Assembly: GCA_041395325.1 (NCBI GenBank)
Contig: JAWLAT010000025.1
Coordinates: 1 to 64,000, forward strand
DNA length: 64,000 bases
Origin: JAWLAT01 sp041395325
GTDB lineage: Bacteria; Pseudomonadota; Gammaproteobacteria; Xanthomonadales; SZUA-5
Reading direction: 5' to 3'
The position numbers and the translations under genes were made by a program. Below are positions 17,167-27,954 of this stretch, piece by piece (position 1 is the first letter of the stretch; every line of letters begins with the position of its first letter). Under the pieces are notes generated by a model. The model did no database searches. It saw only the letters and a list, made by a program, of their open reading frames with translations, and was not told the DNA's origin.

Positions 17167-18285
17167 TCAGTTTGCCGCCAGCGCCGGCCTGTCGATGCCC
17201 AGATTGCAGCGACTGCGTTCGCCGCCGTAGTGGGCCAGCACGCGTCGGTCCATCAGCCAGAACCACAGCGGCGGAATGCAGGCCACCGGAATCAGGGCGC
17301 TGTATCCGGCCGGCAACTGCGGCGCATCGTCGAAGTGACGCAGCGCCTGATAGGGACGGGTGGGATGCGCGTGATGATCGGCGTGGCGCTGCAGTTGGAA
17401 CAGCAACAGGTTCGAGACCAGGTGGTTGCTGTTCCAGGAATGTTGCGGACCGCAGCGCTCGGGCCGGCCGTCGGGACCACGCTGCCGCAGCAGCCCGTAG
17501 TGCTCGATGTAGTTGACCGTCTCCAGCAGGGCAGCACCATAGAGGGCCTGCAACAGGAAGAACAACACGGCCAACGGTCCCAGCCACGCGGCCACGGCGA
17601 GCAGCAGCACCAGACTCATGGCCCAAGCCTGCAGCAAGGCGTTCGAGGCGTGCCAGGCCGGGCGCTGAACTCGCCGCAGGCGATCGCGCTCGAGCCGCCA
17701 CGCCGATTGCAGACTGCCCAACAAAGTCCGCGGCAGAAAAGCCCAGTAGGATTCGCCAAACCGCGCACTGGCCGGATCTTCCGGCGTCGCCACGCGAACG
17801 TGGTGACCGCGATTGTGTTCCACCTGGAAATGGCCATAGCACGCGGGCGCAAGCGCCACCCTGGCCAACCAGACTGCCCAGCTGGCCCGACGATGACCCA
17901 GCTCGTGGGCCAGATTGATGCCGGCGCCACTGACCAGCCCGGTGGTCGCCAGCAGACCGATCCAGCCCAGCACGCTCAGCCCACCGTGCACAGCAGCCCA
18001 GAGCGCCAGCGCCAATCCCGCCAGTTGCACCGGCACGAAAACCAGCAGTACCCGGTTGTAGCGACGATCGGCCGACAGCGCGGCCACCGCCGCTTCTGGC
18101 GGATTGCTGCGGTCTTCGCCCAGCCAGGCGTCGAGTAGTGGCACCACACCGTACAACACCACCGGCCCGATCCACAGCCAAGCTTCACCACCACTCACCT
18201 GCCAGGCGGCCAGCCCGACCAGCGGCAGCAGTGGCACGATCAGACCCAACCACCACCACCGCGCCTTTGGGTCCCGCCAGGCCAT
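17167..18285 (-). CDS. alkB: Alkane 1-monooxygenase (AlkB-type)
   Basis: Integral-membrane di-iron hydroxylase that oxidises the terminal carbon of n-alkanes with rubredoxin-supplied electrons. 372 residues with about six helices. All histidine boxes are present: HELGHR at 127-132, EHNRGHH at 156-162 and LQRHADHH at 298-305, plus the AlkB hallmark NYIEHYGL at 258-265, which separates it from ordinary fatty-acid desaturases. ATG 18285 is chosen; a GTG three codons upstream is an alternative. No rubredoxin gene or C-terminal rubredoxin fusion is seen in the window. A divergent AraC-type regulator with a direct repeat in the shared region suggests alkane- or fatty-acid-dependent control, as known for the Acinetobacter alkM/alkR pair. 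Confidence 0.93.
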   Translation of the reverse strand: MAWRDPKARWWWLGLIVPLLPLVGLAAWQVSGGEAWLWIGPVVLYGVVPLLDAWLGEDRSNPPEAAVAALSADRRYNRVLLVFVPVQLAGLALALWAAVHGGLSVLGWIGLLATTGLVSGAGINLAHELGHRRASWAVWLARVALAPACYGHFQVEHNRGHHVRVATPEDPASARFGESYWAFLPRTLLGSLQSAWRLERDRLRRVQRPAWHASNALLQAWAMSLVLLLAVAAWLGPLAVLFFLLQALYGAALLETVNYIEHYGLLRQRGPDGRPERCGPQHSWNSNHLVSNLLLFQLQRHADHHAHPTRPYQALRHFDDAPQLPAGYSALIPVACIPPLWFWLMDRRVLAHYGGERSRCNLGIDRPALAAN

Positions 18286-18314
18286 CTGCTCCACGTCGTG
18301 CGCTCCGGTTCAAG

Positions 18315-19448
18315 ATGGGGAGAGCTTCGGACTCGGCGACAGTCGCAGCATGTCTTTTTCCGCCATACTTATGTCATTTTCCGCCACGGCTCGCCGACTT
18401 GCGTTTCCCGGCCCGCTACTATCAGTTGCTGTTGCCCGTCCTGAATCGGAGCGGACGAGACTCAGCTGAGCTGCTCCAGCGTCTGGCGCTGACGCGCTCG
18501 GCACTGGAGGAGCCGGGCTGCAGTTTGCAGGCCACCCAGGTCCAGGCGCTGGTTGACGCTGTATTGGCCTCGGATCCAGACCCCACGCTGGCCCTGCGAC
18601 TGGGTCGACAGATCAAGCCGAGCAGCCATCAGATGCTGGGCCTGGCCATGCTCAGTGCCGCGACGCTGGGGCAGTCTCTGCAACTGGCCGAACGCTACTG
18701 GAGCTTGCTCACACCCGTTTTTGGCCTGCGCTCCCGTACCCGCGGACGCAGCCTTGGCCTGTGCTGGTTTCCGCGAACCGAATCCTCGGGCGACCGCATT
18801 GCGTTGTCGGACGCGGTGCTGCGCTTCCACGCCGAGGCATTGCTGGCCGGCATGTATGAGGAACTACGCTTCCTGCTCGGTGAAGTGCCGACCGGTTGCC
18901 GGATCGAATTGCCAAAGAGGTGGCTACGCGCACGGGCCGACTACCGCTGGCTTCGGCCGGCAGCGGTCGTCGCTGATCCTGACGCGCAACGCGGTTTCAG
19001 TCTGTGGTTGCCGCAGCGTTGCCTGTCACAGACCCTGCTGCTGGCTGACGCGGCCGCTTGCCGCGATGCCGAGCAACATTGCGCCCGCCTGTTGGCTGGC
19101 CAGCAGCACCCGGAAGGTGGCATGGCCGAGTGGATCCGACAGTGGTTGCAGCAGGCGGAGCTGCCCTTGCCGTCCTTGCCGCAGCTGGCAGCCGCGCTGC
19201 ACCACTCGGCGCGAACCCTGCAACGCCGACTGGCGGAGGAGGGACAGTGCTATCGGCAACTGCTTGATGACGAACGCCATCGGCGTGCCTGCCACGCTTT
19301 GCGCGAACGTGGCGACCCGGTGACCTCGGTTGCGTTGGCGCTGGGCTACAGTGACCCGGCCAATTTCAGTCGGGCCTTCAGCCGGCGAGCCGGTGTTCGG
19401 CCATCGGCGTTTCGGCGACCGCCCGTTCCAACGGCAGATGCAGACTGA
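18315..19448 (+). CDS. AraC-family transcriptional regulator, probably controlling alkB
   Basis: About 377 residues from ATG 18315. The first 200 form the arabinose-binding-like ligand domain found in OruR/AlkR-type regulators (RYYQLLLPVLNRSG, then SSHQMLGLAMLSAATLGQSLQLAERYW). The C-terminal 100 carry the AraC double helix-turn-helix (LAAALHHSARTLQRRLAEEG, VTSVALALGYSDPANFSRAFSRRAGVRPSAFR). The start is uncertain: a TTG at 18399 places the ligand domain at the N-terminus, as in relatives, and leaves the direct repeat at 18350-18386 outside the gene. It is divergent from alkB, which it probably regulates. The 3' end overlaps the convergent GNAT gene by 71 bases. Confidence 0.85.
   Translation: MGRASDSATVAACLFPPYLCHFPPRLADLRFPARYYQLLLPVLNRSGRDSAELLQRLALTRSALEEPGCSLQATQVQALVDAVLASDPDPTLALRLGRQIKPSSHQMLGLAMLSAATLGQSLQLAERYWSLLTPVFGLRSRTRGRSLGLCWFPRTESSGDRIALSDAVLRFHAEALLAGMYEELRFLLGEVPTGCRIELPKRWLRARADYRWLRPAAVVADPDAQRGFSLWLPQRCLSQTLLLADAAACRDAEQHCARLLAGQQHPEGGMAEWIRQWLQQAELPLPSLPQLAAALHHSARTLQRRLAEEGQCYRQLLDDERHRRACHALRERGDPVTSVALALGYSDPANFSRAFSRRAGVRPSAFRRPPVPTADAD
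18350..18386. promoter_or_regulatory. Direct repeat, candidate AraC-type operator
   Basis: ATGTCTTTTTCCGCCA (18350-18365) and ATGTCATTTTCCGCCA (18371-18386): 15 of 16 bases identical, start-to-start distance 21 bp, that is two helical turns. This is the usual layout for AraC/XylS-family half-sites. It lies 65-101 bp upstream of alkB, a good activator position, and overlaps or directly precedes the regulator's start. Confidence 0.6.
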
Positions 19449-19938
19449 ACAGCAGGATGGGCTGTCCTTCGCCCGGCGGCTGGGTGCGACCCGCGTCGCC
19501 GAAGCCCAGCTTGCCAAGCAGCCTCAGTGAGGCGGCATTGGCTGGCGACACGATGGCCAACACCTCGTCCATTCCCAGTTCGTCGCGGGCAAAGTCCAGG
19601 GTTGCCTGGGCTGCTTCCAGGGCGAAGCCTCGACCGCTGTATTCGGGCAGAAAGGCGAACCCCAGATCGGCCGCCGGCAGCCAGTCCCGGCGCACCAGCC
19701 CACAAATACCGATCGGCGCATCGCTCTCCTGCAAATCGACCACCGCCATGCCATAGCCGTGTTCGCGATAGCTCTGCTGCGGCCCTTCCATGTAGCGCTT
19801 GGCGTCTTCCACCGTGCGCACACCCTTGTCACCGATGTGGCGCAGGAAGGCCGGTTCGTTCAAGAGCGCCACGAGGAAGGAAGCGTCTTCCTCCACCATC
19901 GGGCGCAGGCGCAGCCTGGGAGTATCGATCGATTGCAT
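19378..19938 (-). CDS. GNAT family N-acetyltransferase (RimJ/RimL type)
   Basis: 186 residues of the RimJ/RimL-like GNAT group that acetylates N-termini or small amines from acetyl-CoA in the cytoplasm. Seen: TPRLRLRPMVEEDASFLVALLNEP at the start, the strand GMAVVDLQESDAPIGICGLVRR, the acetyl-CoA loop region LPEYSGRGFALEAAQATLDFA and the SPANAASLRLLGKLGF motif. Substrate is not predictable. The gene converges on the AraC regulator with a 71-base overlap of coding ends, which is long; both frames look genuine by their motifs up to the overlap. Confidence 0.88.
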   Translation of the reverse strand: MQSIDTPRLRLRPMVEEDASFLVALLNEPAFLRHIGDKGVRTVEDAKRYMEGPQQSYREHGYGMAVVDLQESDAPIGICGLVRRDWLPAADLGFAFLPEYSGRGFALEAAQATLDFARDELGMDEVLAIVSPANAASLRLLGKLGFGDAGRTQPPGEGQPILLFSLHLPLERAVAETPMAEHRLAG

Positions 19939-20099
19939 GCGGTTGGAGAGTCGGCAGAAATTTCTTCATTGTCGCATCAAATCCCGGCTCCGATACCCTC
20001 CATGTGCATTCGCAACATTCCTAGGTCGGCTGCAGTCAAGCATTTGCCGGACAAAGCCACCTGCGCACCCCGCATGAACCGCCGATCGAATCCCGAGCG

Positions 20100-22862
20100 T
20101 CAGTCCGGGACGCGCTTCAACAGCGCCTCCAGGGCCACACTGACGCGCTGAAACTCCACGTTGGCCTCGCGAGCCCGTGCCGGCAAATCCAGCAGATTGC
20201 CCTGGCGAGCGCCATGTTCGATGTGCTTGGACAATTCGGACAAGTGCATCGCACCCAGATTGGCGCTAGTCGACTTGAGCGAATGTGAGGGCGCCACCAT
20301 GCCCTGCATGTCGCCAGCCTCGGCCGCGTCTTCGAGCTTGCGCAAATTCTTCGGCGTGTCCTCCAGATAGACCCGCACCAGCGCGGTGAACTCGCTGCCC
20401 ATCACTTCCAGCAGTTCGGACACGATCTGCTCGTCGATCGCCGGTCCGCGCTCCTGCAGCTTGACGGGCTCGGTTTGCAGCACCGGCGCCGCGGTTGGCT
20501 CGGGCGCCTTCGGCTTGGCCGGTTCCGCCGCCGGCTGCGTGCGGGCATTGCCCGGCAGCCACTTGCGCAGCGTCTGCTCCAGCAATCCGCGATTCAGCGG
20601 CTTGGACAGGTAGTCGTCCATGCCGGCGGCCAGGCACTTCTCACGATCGCCGGCCATCGCATTGGCCGTCATCGCGATGATCGGCAAACGTGCCAGCGAA
20701 CGCTCCTCCTCCAGCATGCGGCGGGTTCGGGTGGCGGTGTACCCGTCCATCACCGGCATCTGGCAATCCATCAGCACCGCGTCGTAGGCCTTCTGCCCCG
20801 CCATCTCCAGCGCCAGCTTGCCGTTCTCGGCATGGTCATGGCTGAGCCCGATCAGGCCGAGCAGCTTCTGCGCCACCTGGCGGTTGACCGGATTGTCCTC
20901 GACCAGCAGCACATGCCCACCCAAGGGACCGGCGACCTGCACGGCCGGTTTTCCCGGTGCCGAATCGGCGGCCATCTGCTGGGCCTGCTCGATCAGCGAG
21001 ACGCGCTGCTCACCGGGCTGGTCGATCTCCAGCACGCGATTGAAGACGGCCTGCAACTCGCCTTCGGCGAAGCCCTTGTCGATCAGCTCGGTCCGGCCTG
21101 CCACCTGGATGTCTGGCGGCAGTGAGTCCTCACCGGTGAGGAACACCAGCTTGAGGCGCTCCAATACCGGCTCGCGCACCACATTGCGGACCAGCGCCGG
21201 GGCCGTGTTGCGCATGCTGCTGAAGTCGACCACACAGACGTCGAAGGCCCAGTTCTCGCCCAGCGTGGCCGAGGACTTCAGCTTCGACAGCGCATCGGCC
21301 GTCGTGTTGGTGCTGATCAGCGCCAGCCCCCAGTTCTGCAGATAGGTCGCCAGACGCTGGACCTGGCGCTGGTCGCTGCTGACGATCAGGGCCCGTGCGC
21401 CGTCGAGCGATCGCCGCGTCGCGCTCATGTCGCCGATGGCCTTGAGCATCGGCACGCTGAACCAGAAGATGCTGCCCTTGCCCAGCTCGCTCTTCAGGCC
21501 AATCTTGCCGCCCATCAGGTCGACGATGCGCTTGCAGATCACCAGACCCAGTCCGGTGCCACCGTAATTGCGCGTGGTCGATGCGTCGGCTTGCGAGAAG
21601 GGGCGGAACAGCTTTTCGGCGACGACCGGATCGATGCCGGTGCCGGTATCGCGCACGACAAAGAGCAACTCGGTGTGGGTGCGGGTATCGCCGCGACGCG
21701 ACACCTGGATCGTCACCGAGCCCTTGTCGGTGAACTTGATGCCATTGCTGACCAGGTTGGCCAGCACCTGGCGCAGCCGCACGGGATCGCCACGCACCGC
21801 CAGACGCACGCCCGGATCGATCGTTGCCGACAGGCGCACCCCCTTGCCCTCGGCATTCTTCTCCATCAGGCGGACCACCGAATCGGTGACCTCGCGCAGA
21901 TTGAGACCCGTCGTCTCCAGTTCCAGCTTGCCGGCCTCGATCTTCGAGTAATCGAGGATGTCGTCGATGATCCGCAGCAGATGCCGAGCCGACTGATAGG
22001 CCGTGTTCAGATACTCGCGCTGGTCCGGTTCCAGGCGGGTGTCGCGCAGAATCTCCAGCAGCGGGATGATGCCGTTCAGCGGCGTGCGCATTTCATGGCT
22101 CATCGTGGCGAGGAACTCGCCCTTGGCCATCGAGGCCGACTCGGCCGCCTGACGGGCGGCGGTCAGTTCATCCTCAAGGTTGCGACGGCGCTCCAGTTCC
22201 GCCCGCAGCTCCGCCACTTCCTTGTGCGCCAATTCGGCCTCGCGGGCCGGCGACAGCGCTCGTCCGCTGGGGATGACCGACTCGGGCGCGGGCACGGCTG
22301 CCGGTGCTGTCGTCAGCCCGCGGGCCTGCGCCAACAGCCGGCGGCTAACCAGCAGATTGGCGACGACCAGGAACAGGATGATGGCGGCCGCGCCCCAGTC
22401 CGGGCGGCTGCCCAGCAGCAGGTGGAACAACGCCGGTGCCAGCACCAGTGCCAGTGCGGGCACTACCAGCCACAACTCCCGCCCGAACATCCACACCGCG
22501 ACGCACGCCACCCCCGCGACGGCGACCTGGGCAGGCAGATTGAAGATCGCCAATTCGAAACTGCCGAACAACCAGCCGGATACGCCCCAGCAGACGGCGC
22601 TGAGCAACAGCATCACGCGGGCCAGCGGCTCTACCCAGACTGCCGGTTTGCGCCATGACCAGGCCAGCACTGCCAGCACCGCCGTGACCACCTTGGCGCC
22701 GATCCACAACACCAGCATCTGCGGATCAGCCTGCGGCGCCACCGCCAACGCGATCAAGGCCGCCAGCGGCACCGAAGCCAGACACCACAACGCCACCGAT
22801 TCGGTCAACTGCCGCCCCGCTCCCCGGGCCGCTACCGGCCTGCCTGCATCCTGCTCTGTCAC
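20100..22862 (-). CDS. Hybrid sensor histidine kinase with REC and Hpt domains
   Basis: 920 residues from GTG 22862, which has GGGGGAG just upstream; the frame is open further but that part is compositionally unlike protein. Order: five or six membrane helices (to about residue 180), coiled linker, HisKA with phospho-His near 255 (FLATMSHEMRTPLNG), HATPase (LVSNGIKF, DTGTGID, YGGTGLGLVICKRIV), a divergent receiver (about 500-620, Asp kept in CVVDF, acidic pair weak), a canonical receiver (VLLVEDNPVNRQ, Asp near 697 in VLMDCQMPVMDGYTA) and a C-terminal Hpt with His near 860 (APSHSLKSTSANLG). The layout is like BarA/RpfC phosphorelay kinases. It follows the REC/EAL-like gene by 128 bases on the same strand and probably signals to it. 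Confidence 0.92.
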   Translation of the reverse strand: MTEQDAGRPVAARGAGRQLTESVALWCLASVPLAALIALAVAPQADPQMLVLWIGAKVVTAVLAVLAWSWRKPAVWVEPLARVMLLLSAVCWGVSGWLFGSFELAIFNLPAQVAVAGVACVAVWMFGRELWLVVPALALVLAPALFHLLLGSRPDWGAAAIILFLVVANLLVSRRLLAQARGLTTAPAAVPAPESVIPSGRALSPAREAELAHKEVAELRAELERRRNLEDELTAARQAAESASMAKGEFLATMSHEMRTPLNGIIPLLEILRDTRLEPDQREYLNTAYQSARHLLRIIDDILDYSKIEAGKLELETTGLNLREVTDSVVRLMEKNAEGKGVRLSATIDPGVRLAVRGDPVRLRQVLANLVSNGIKFTDKGSVTIQVSRRGDTRTHTELLFVVRDTGTGIDPVVAEKLFRPFSQADASTTRNYGGTGLGLVICKRIVDLMGGKIGLKSELGKGSIFWFSVPMLKAIGDMSATRRSLDGARALIVSSDQRQVQRLATYLQNWGLALISTNTTADALSKLKSSATLGENWAFDVCVVDFSSMRNTAPALVRNVVREPVLERLKLVFLTGEDSLPPDIQVAGRTELIDKGFAEGELQAVFNRVLEIDQPGEQRVSLIEQAQQMAADSAPGKPAVQVAGPLGGHVLLVEDNPVNRQVAQKLLGLIGLSHDHAENGKLALEMAGQKAYDAVLMDCQMPVMDGYTATRTRRMLEEERSLARLPIIAMTANAMAGDREKCLAAGMDDYLSKPLNRGLLEQTLRKWLPGNARTQPAAEPAKPKAPEPTAAPVLQTEPVKLQERGPAIDEQIVSELLEVMGSEFTALVRVYLEDTPKNLRKLEDAAEAGDMQGMVAPSHSLKSTSANLGAMHLSELSKHIEHGARQGNLLDLPARAREANVEFQRVSVALEALLKRVPD

Positions 22863-22990
22863 CTGCTCCCCCTGCCTGACCCACACCCGGTCCACACCAC
22901 CCCGCCCGCTCACCGACGCAGCGGGCCCTGCACCGGTTTCACCACCCCTGCAACGCTGCAAGGACGGCTGACGGTTCCGAGATGCTTCGG

Positions 22991-25810
22991 TTACAGCGCA
23001 GAAGCGCTGAAGTCGAAGCCCATTTCGGTCCCGGGTTGTTGCACGAAATTGCCCTGGATGAAGTCCACCCCGAGCGTCCACAGTGATGCGGCGGTCGGCG
23101 CGTTCTCGACCCGAGCCGCCATCACTTTCTTGCCCACCCCCTGAGCCGCCTCGATCAGCGTCCGCAGCTCGGCAGCCGAGTCCTCATCGAGCAACGGCGC
23201 AGAAAACCGCTCGTGCAGCTTCAAGTAGCCCACCGGCAGATAGCCGAGCATCTGCAAGGCGGTCAGGTCCGGCTCGAAATCCTCCAGCGCCAGACCGACA
23301 CCGGCCTGCTGCAGGCTCTGCAGCCCTTGCAGCGCGTTCTGCAGATCGTTCAGCACATCGGCCAGCCGGAACTCCAGCACCAGACGGTCCGAATCGATGC
23401 GCCGGGCCTTCAGCATCTGCACCAGCCAGCCGGCCAGACTGCGATCGGAGAGTGCTCCGATCGACAGATTGAGGAACAAGCGAACCTGCTCCCCACGGCG
23501 GCTGCGCTCATCGATCGTCATCAAGGCACGTTGCAGGCTCCAGCGGTCCAGCGAACCCAGCAGCCCGGCAGAACCGGCAAGCGCATGCAGGGCCTCGCCG
23601 TCGAGCAGCTCGCCGTCATCCAGCGGCAGCCGCAGCAGCGCCTGGTATTGCGGACCGTGGCCACCCTGCAGGGAAATGATCGGCTGGAACAGCAGCTCCA
23701 GTCGGTGCTCTTCCAGACCCGCGCGCAAGGCTTCGGTCCGATCCTGCTTCTCACCCTGAGTCGGGGGCTGATGCAGCAGCAAACCGGCGGGCAATTCAGC
23801 CGCCTGCGCACAGCTGCGCTCGGCCGCGGCCAACAGCGCCCCCGGATCGACGAATTGCGAACCCAGCATCGCGCCACCGACGAGCAGGCGCATTGCCGGG
23901 GCATCGGCACGGTGATCACTACGTTCGGCACTGACGGCCTCCTGCAGCGACTGCGCCAGCGCAGTCAGCTCGTTGAGGTTGCGCTTGGGCGCCAGCAGCA
24001 GGAAGCTGCCCTCGCCGTAGCGTGCCGCCATCTCTCCGCTGCCGATGCGACTGGCCAGCAAGGCGCCGATCTGCACCACCGTGCGCTCGAAGGCAAGCAA
24101 CCCCAGACGTTCGCGCAGCGCCGGCAGCTGGGCCAGCTCCAGATACAGCAAACCACCGTGGGCCTGCTCGCCCTGTTCTTCCAGCATGTGCTCGCCGAGC
24201 TTGTCGACCAGCAACGCACGCTCAAACAGACCGGTGTCATCCTCACGACTGAACTGGTTGCGCCGCCGATCCTGCGCCCGGGCCCGGCGGGCCCGGTTGT
24301 TGACCGCGGCCATCAGATGCTTGGGTCGTATCGGCTTGGAGAGAAAGTCATCGCCGCCAGCGTCGAGCGCCTCGAATTGCTTCTCCGAGTCCTGCTCGCC
24401 AGAGAGAAATACGATCGGCGTGGAGATGAATTCCGGCCGCTCACGAATGATGGCCGTCAGTTCCATGCCGCTGATGCCCGGCATGTACAGGTCCATCAGG
24501 ATCAGATCGGGCTTGAACTCATCCAGCTGCTCCAGGGATTGCAGCGCATCCATGACCGCACAGGTTTCCATGCCGGCCTTGCGCAGCACCGATTCGGCGA
24601 ACAGTGCCTGCGAGCGATCGTCCTCGATGATCATGACTCGATAGGGTTGCTCGCCAGCGGGTTCGACGACCTCGCGAACCCGTGCCGCGGCATCGGTCGC
24701 TGACAACTCATTCGACAGCACCGAGGTGGCCCCGGCCCGCAGCGCCTTCAATCGACCTTCCAGATCATCGGTGGGTGCGAACAGCAACAGCGGCACGGCG
24801 TTCTGTACCCGCGCGCGGACCCGCCGGATGAACTCGCCCAGATGCTCGATCTCTTCGAAGAAGACTGCATCGACCAGCACCAGATCGGGGGCGAGCGAAC
24901 CGAGCACTTCCTTCAGCTCTTCCGGCGATTCCTGCCTTTCGACGTGGCAGCCCGAGCGGTTCAATTCAGCACAGAGCTCGCGGGCGAACGGTGAAATATC
25001 GGCCAGATAAAAGACACGCTTTGGTGCCCGGTGCGCGTCGGCCTCCGCCGCTGATTCCGGGTCAGGCGCAGCCGCGGGCGCCGTGTCGCTGGCGCCCGGC
25101 GCAGAGTTCTGCGTCGGCTCCCCCTCTGTTTCGGGTGGGCGATCCAGTTCGGCCGGCTGAAAATCCCCCATCAGCAGGATGGCGCTGCCGTCCTCGGACT
25201 GCAGCACCTCGGCCGGCGGGGGCTCGGCGCTGGACATCAGCCGCTGTGCCGGCAACGTGGGCGCATTGTCGCTGTTCATTGGCGCCACATCGCGGACGCT
25301 GAAGCGGCGCCAGTAGTCGTCCGGTGGCTGCAGCAGACAAGGTCGCGCGGTTTGTGCGGCGGTCAACGGAATGATCAGGGCGGTGGCCGAAAGCAGCCCC
25401 GGCTCATCATCGCTGAAGTCGCTGGCGGGCAACTGCTCGAACAGGGTCTGCAGCAGTTTGCGCTGATCGTCGTCAGGGACCGACAGATTCTGCAGCAACA
25501 CCTGCAGGCGCAACTCCAGCTGGTAGAGGCGCTCGCTGGCGTCGACCTGGCCGTGGCGACCGGCTGCGCCGGCCAGCCGCTGCACTTCCTGCAGCACCAG
25601 TTTGGCGCTGTTGACATCCCAGGGACTGCGCACCAGACGCAGCCCCTTGCGCTGGAGCAGATCCATGCGCTTGGGGAAGTGCTTCAGGAATGCCTGTCGC
25701 AGCTCCGCCGCCTGTTGCGAATCGTCCTTGACGACCACCTGTGATCCCCGCCAACCGGCGTCATCGCCCTCAGGTGCTGATACTACCGTCCGCGAACGTG
25801 AATGGGGCAT
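22991..25810 (-). CDS. Multi-domain response regulator with degenerate Hpt, REC, GGDEF and EAL modules
   Basis: 939 residues. Order: Hpt-like helices (about 30-130; the phospho-His position reads VQRLAGAAG, so Gln), a divergent receiver (about 265-385, Lys replaced in LSNELS), an intact receiver (about 390-515; IIEDDRSQ, Asp near 437 in LILMDLYMPG, Lys in LSKPI), a GGDEF-like domain with YGEGSF instead of GGDEF near 599, and an EAL-like domain with YQALLRL instead of EALLR near 722, LEDFEPD for DDFG and KLHERF for KIDG. Neither cyclase nor phosphodiesterase activity is expected; a c-di-GMP receptor or scaffold role, as for FimX or LapD, is inferred. ATG 25810 lacks a ribosome site; a GTG about 25 codons downstream is an alternative. 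Confidence 0.85.
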   Translation of the reverse strand: MPHSRSRTVVSAPEGDDAGWRGSQVVVKDDSQQAAELRQAFLKHFPKRMDLLQRKGLRLVRSPWDVNSAKLVLQEVQRLAGAAGRHGQVDASERLYQLELRLQVLLQNLSVPDDDQRKLLQTLFEQLPASDFSDDEPGLLSATALIIPLTAAQTARPCLLQPPDDYWRRFSVRDVAPMNSDNAPTLPAQRLMSSAEPPPAEVLQSEDGSAILLMGDFQPAELDRPPETEGEPTQNSAPGASDTAPAAAPDPESAAEADAHRAPKRVFYLADISPFARELCAELNRSGCHVERQESPEELKEVLGSLAPDLVLVDAVFFEEIEHLGEFIRRVRARVQNAVPLLLFAPTDDLEGRLKALRAGATSVLSNELSATDAAARVREVVEPAGEQPYRVMIIEDDRSQALFAESVLRKAGMETCAVMDALQSLEQLDEFKPDLILMDLYMPGISGMELTAIIRERPEFISTPIVFLSGEQDSEKQFEALDAGGDDFLSKPIRPKHLMAAVNNRARRARAQDRRRNQFSREDDTGLFERALLVDKLGEHMLEEQGEQAHGGLLYLELAQLPALRERLGLLAFERTVVQIGALLASRIGSGEMAARYGEGSFLLLAPKRNLNELTALAQSLQEAVSAERSDHRADAPAMRLLVGGAMLGSQFVDPGALLAAAERSCAQAAELPAGLLLHQPPTQGEKQDRTEALRAGLEEHRLELLFQPIISLQGGHGPQYQALLRLPLDDGELLDGEALHALAGSAGLLGSLDRWSLQRALMTIDERSRRGEQVRLFLNLSIGALSDRSLAGWLVQMLKARRIDSDRLVLEFRLADVLNDLQNALQGLQSLQQAGVGLALEDFEPDLTALQMLGYLPVGYLKLHERFSAPLLDEDSAAELRTLIEAAQGVGKKVMAARVENAPTAASLWTLGVDFIQGNFVQQPGTEMGFDFSASAL

Positions 25811-25852
25811 TCAAGCCGCAAACACGGGTGGAGCGCACGTCGGAGTTTCCCC

Positions 25853-27802
<1,950 letters not shown>

Positions 27803-27813
27803 GCGGGGATCCA

Positions 27814-27841
27814 GGGCTGAGGGTTCGGGGCTGAGGGTTCA
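27814..27841 (+). repeat. Tandem 14-bp intergenic repeat, copy set A
   Basis: GGGCTGAGGGTTCG (27814-27827) followed by GGGCTGAGGGTTCA (27828-27841). Two partial inverted units (AACCCTC) follow within 30 bases. Related units occur at 34255-34282 and near 41971. Confidence 0.65.
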
Positions 27842-27954
27842 GGGAAACATCAACCCTCTTCCGAACCCTCGACCGCGAACATTAACGACTTTGTCGACCT
27901 GCCTGCCACCCGGCGTTGGTACAGTGTCCGGCTCCGCCGTCCGGGTGCTTGCGC

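Noticed and set aside
16157..17230. Open frame antisense to the GspE-like ATPase
   Set aside because: Covers Walker and zinc motifs of the real gene; no ribosome site.
17087..18181. N-terminal extension of the GspE-like ATPase into the alkB region
   Set aside because: The extra residues are Arg/Gly/Ser-rich without family similarity, and alkB in another frame has full histidine boxes.
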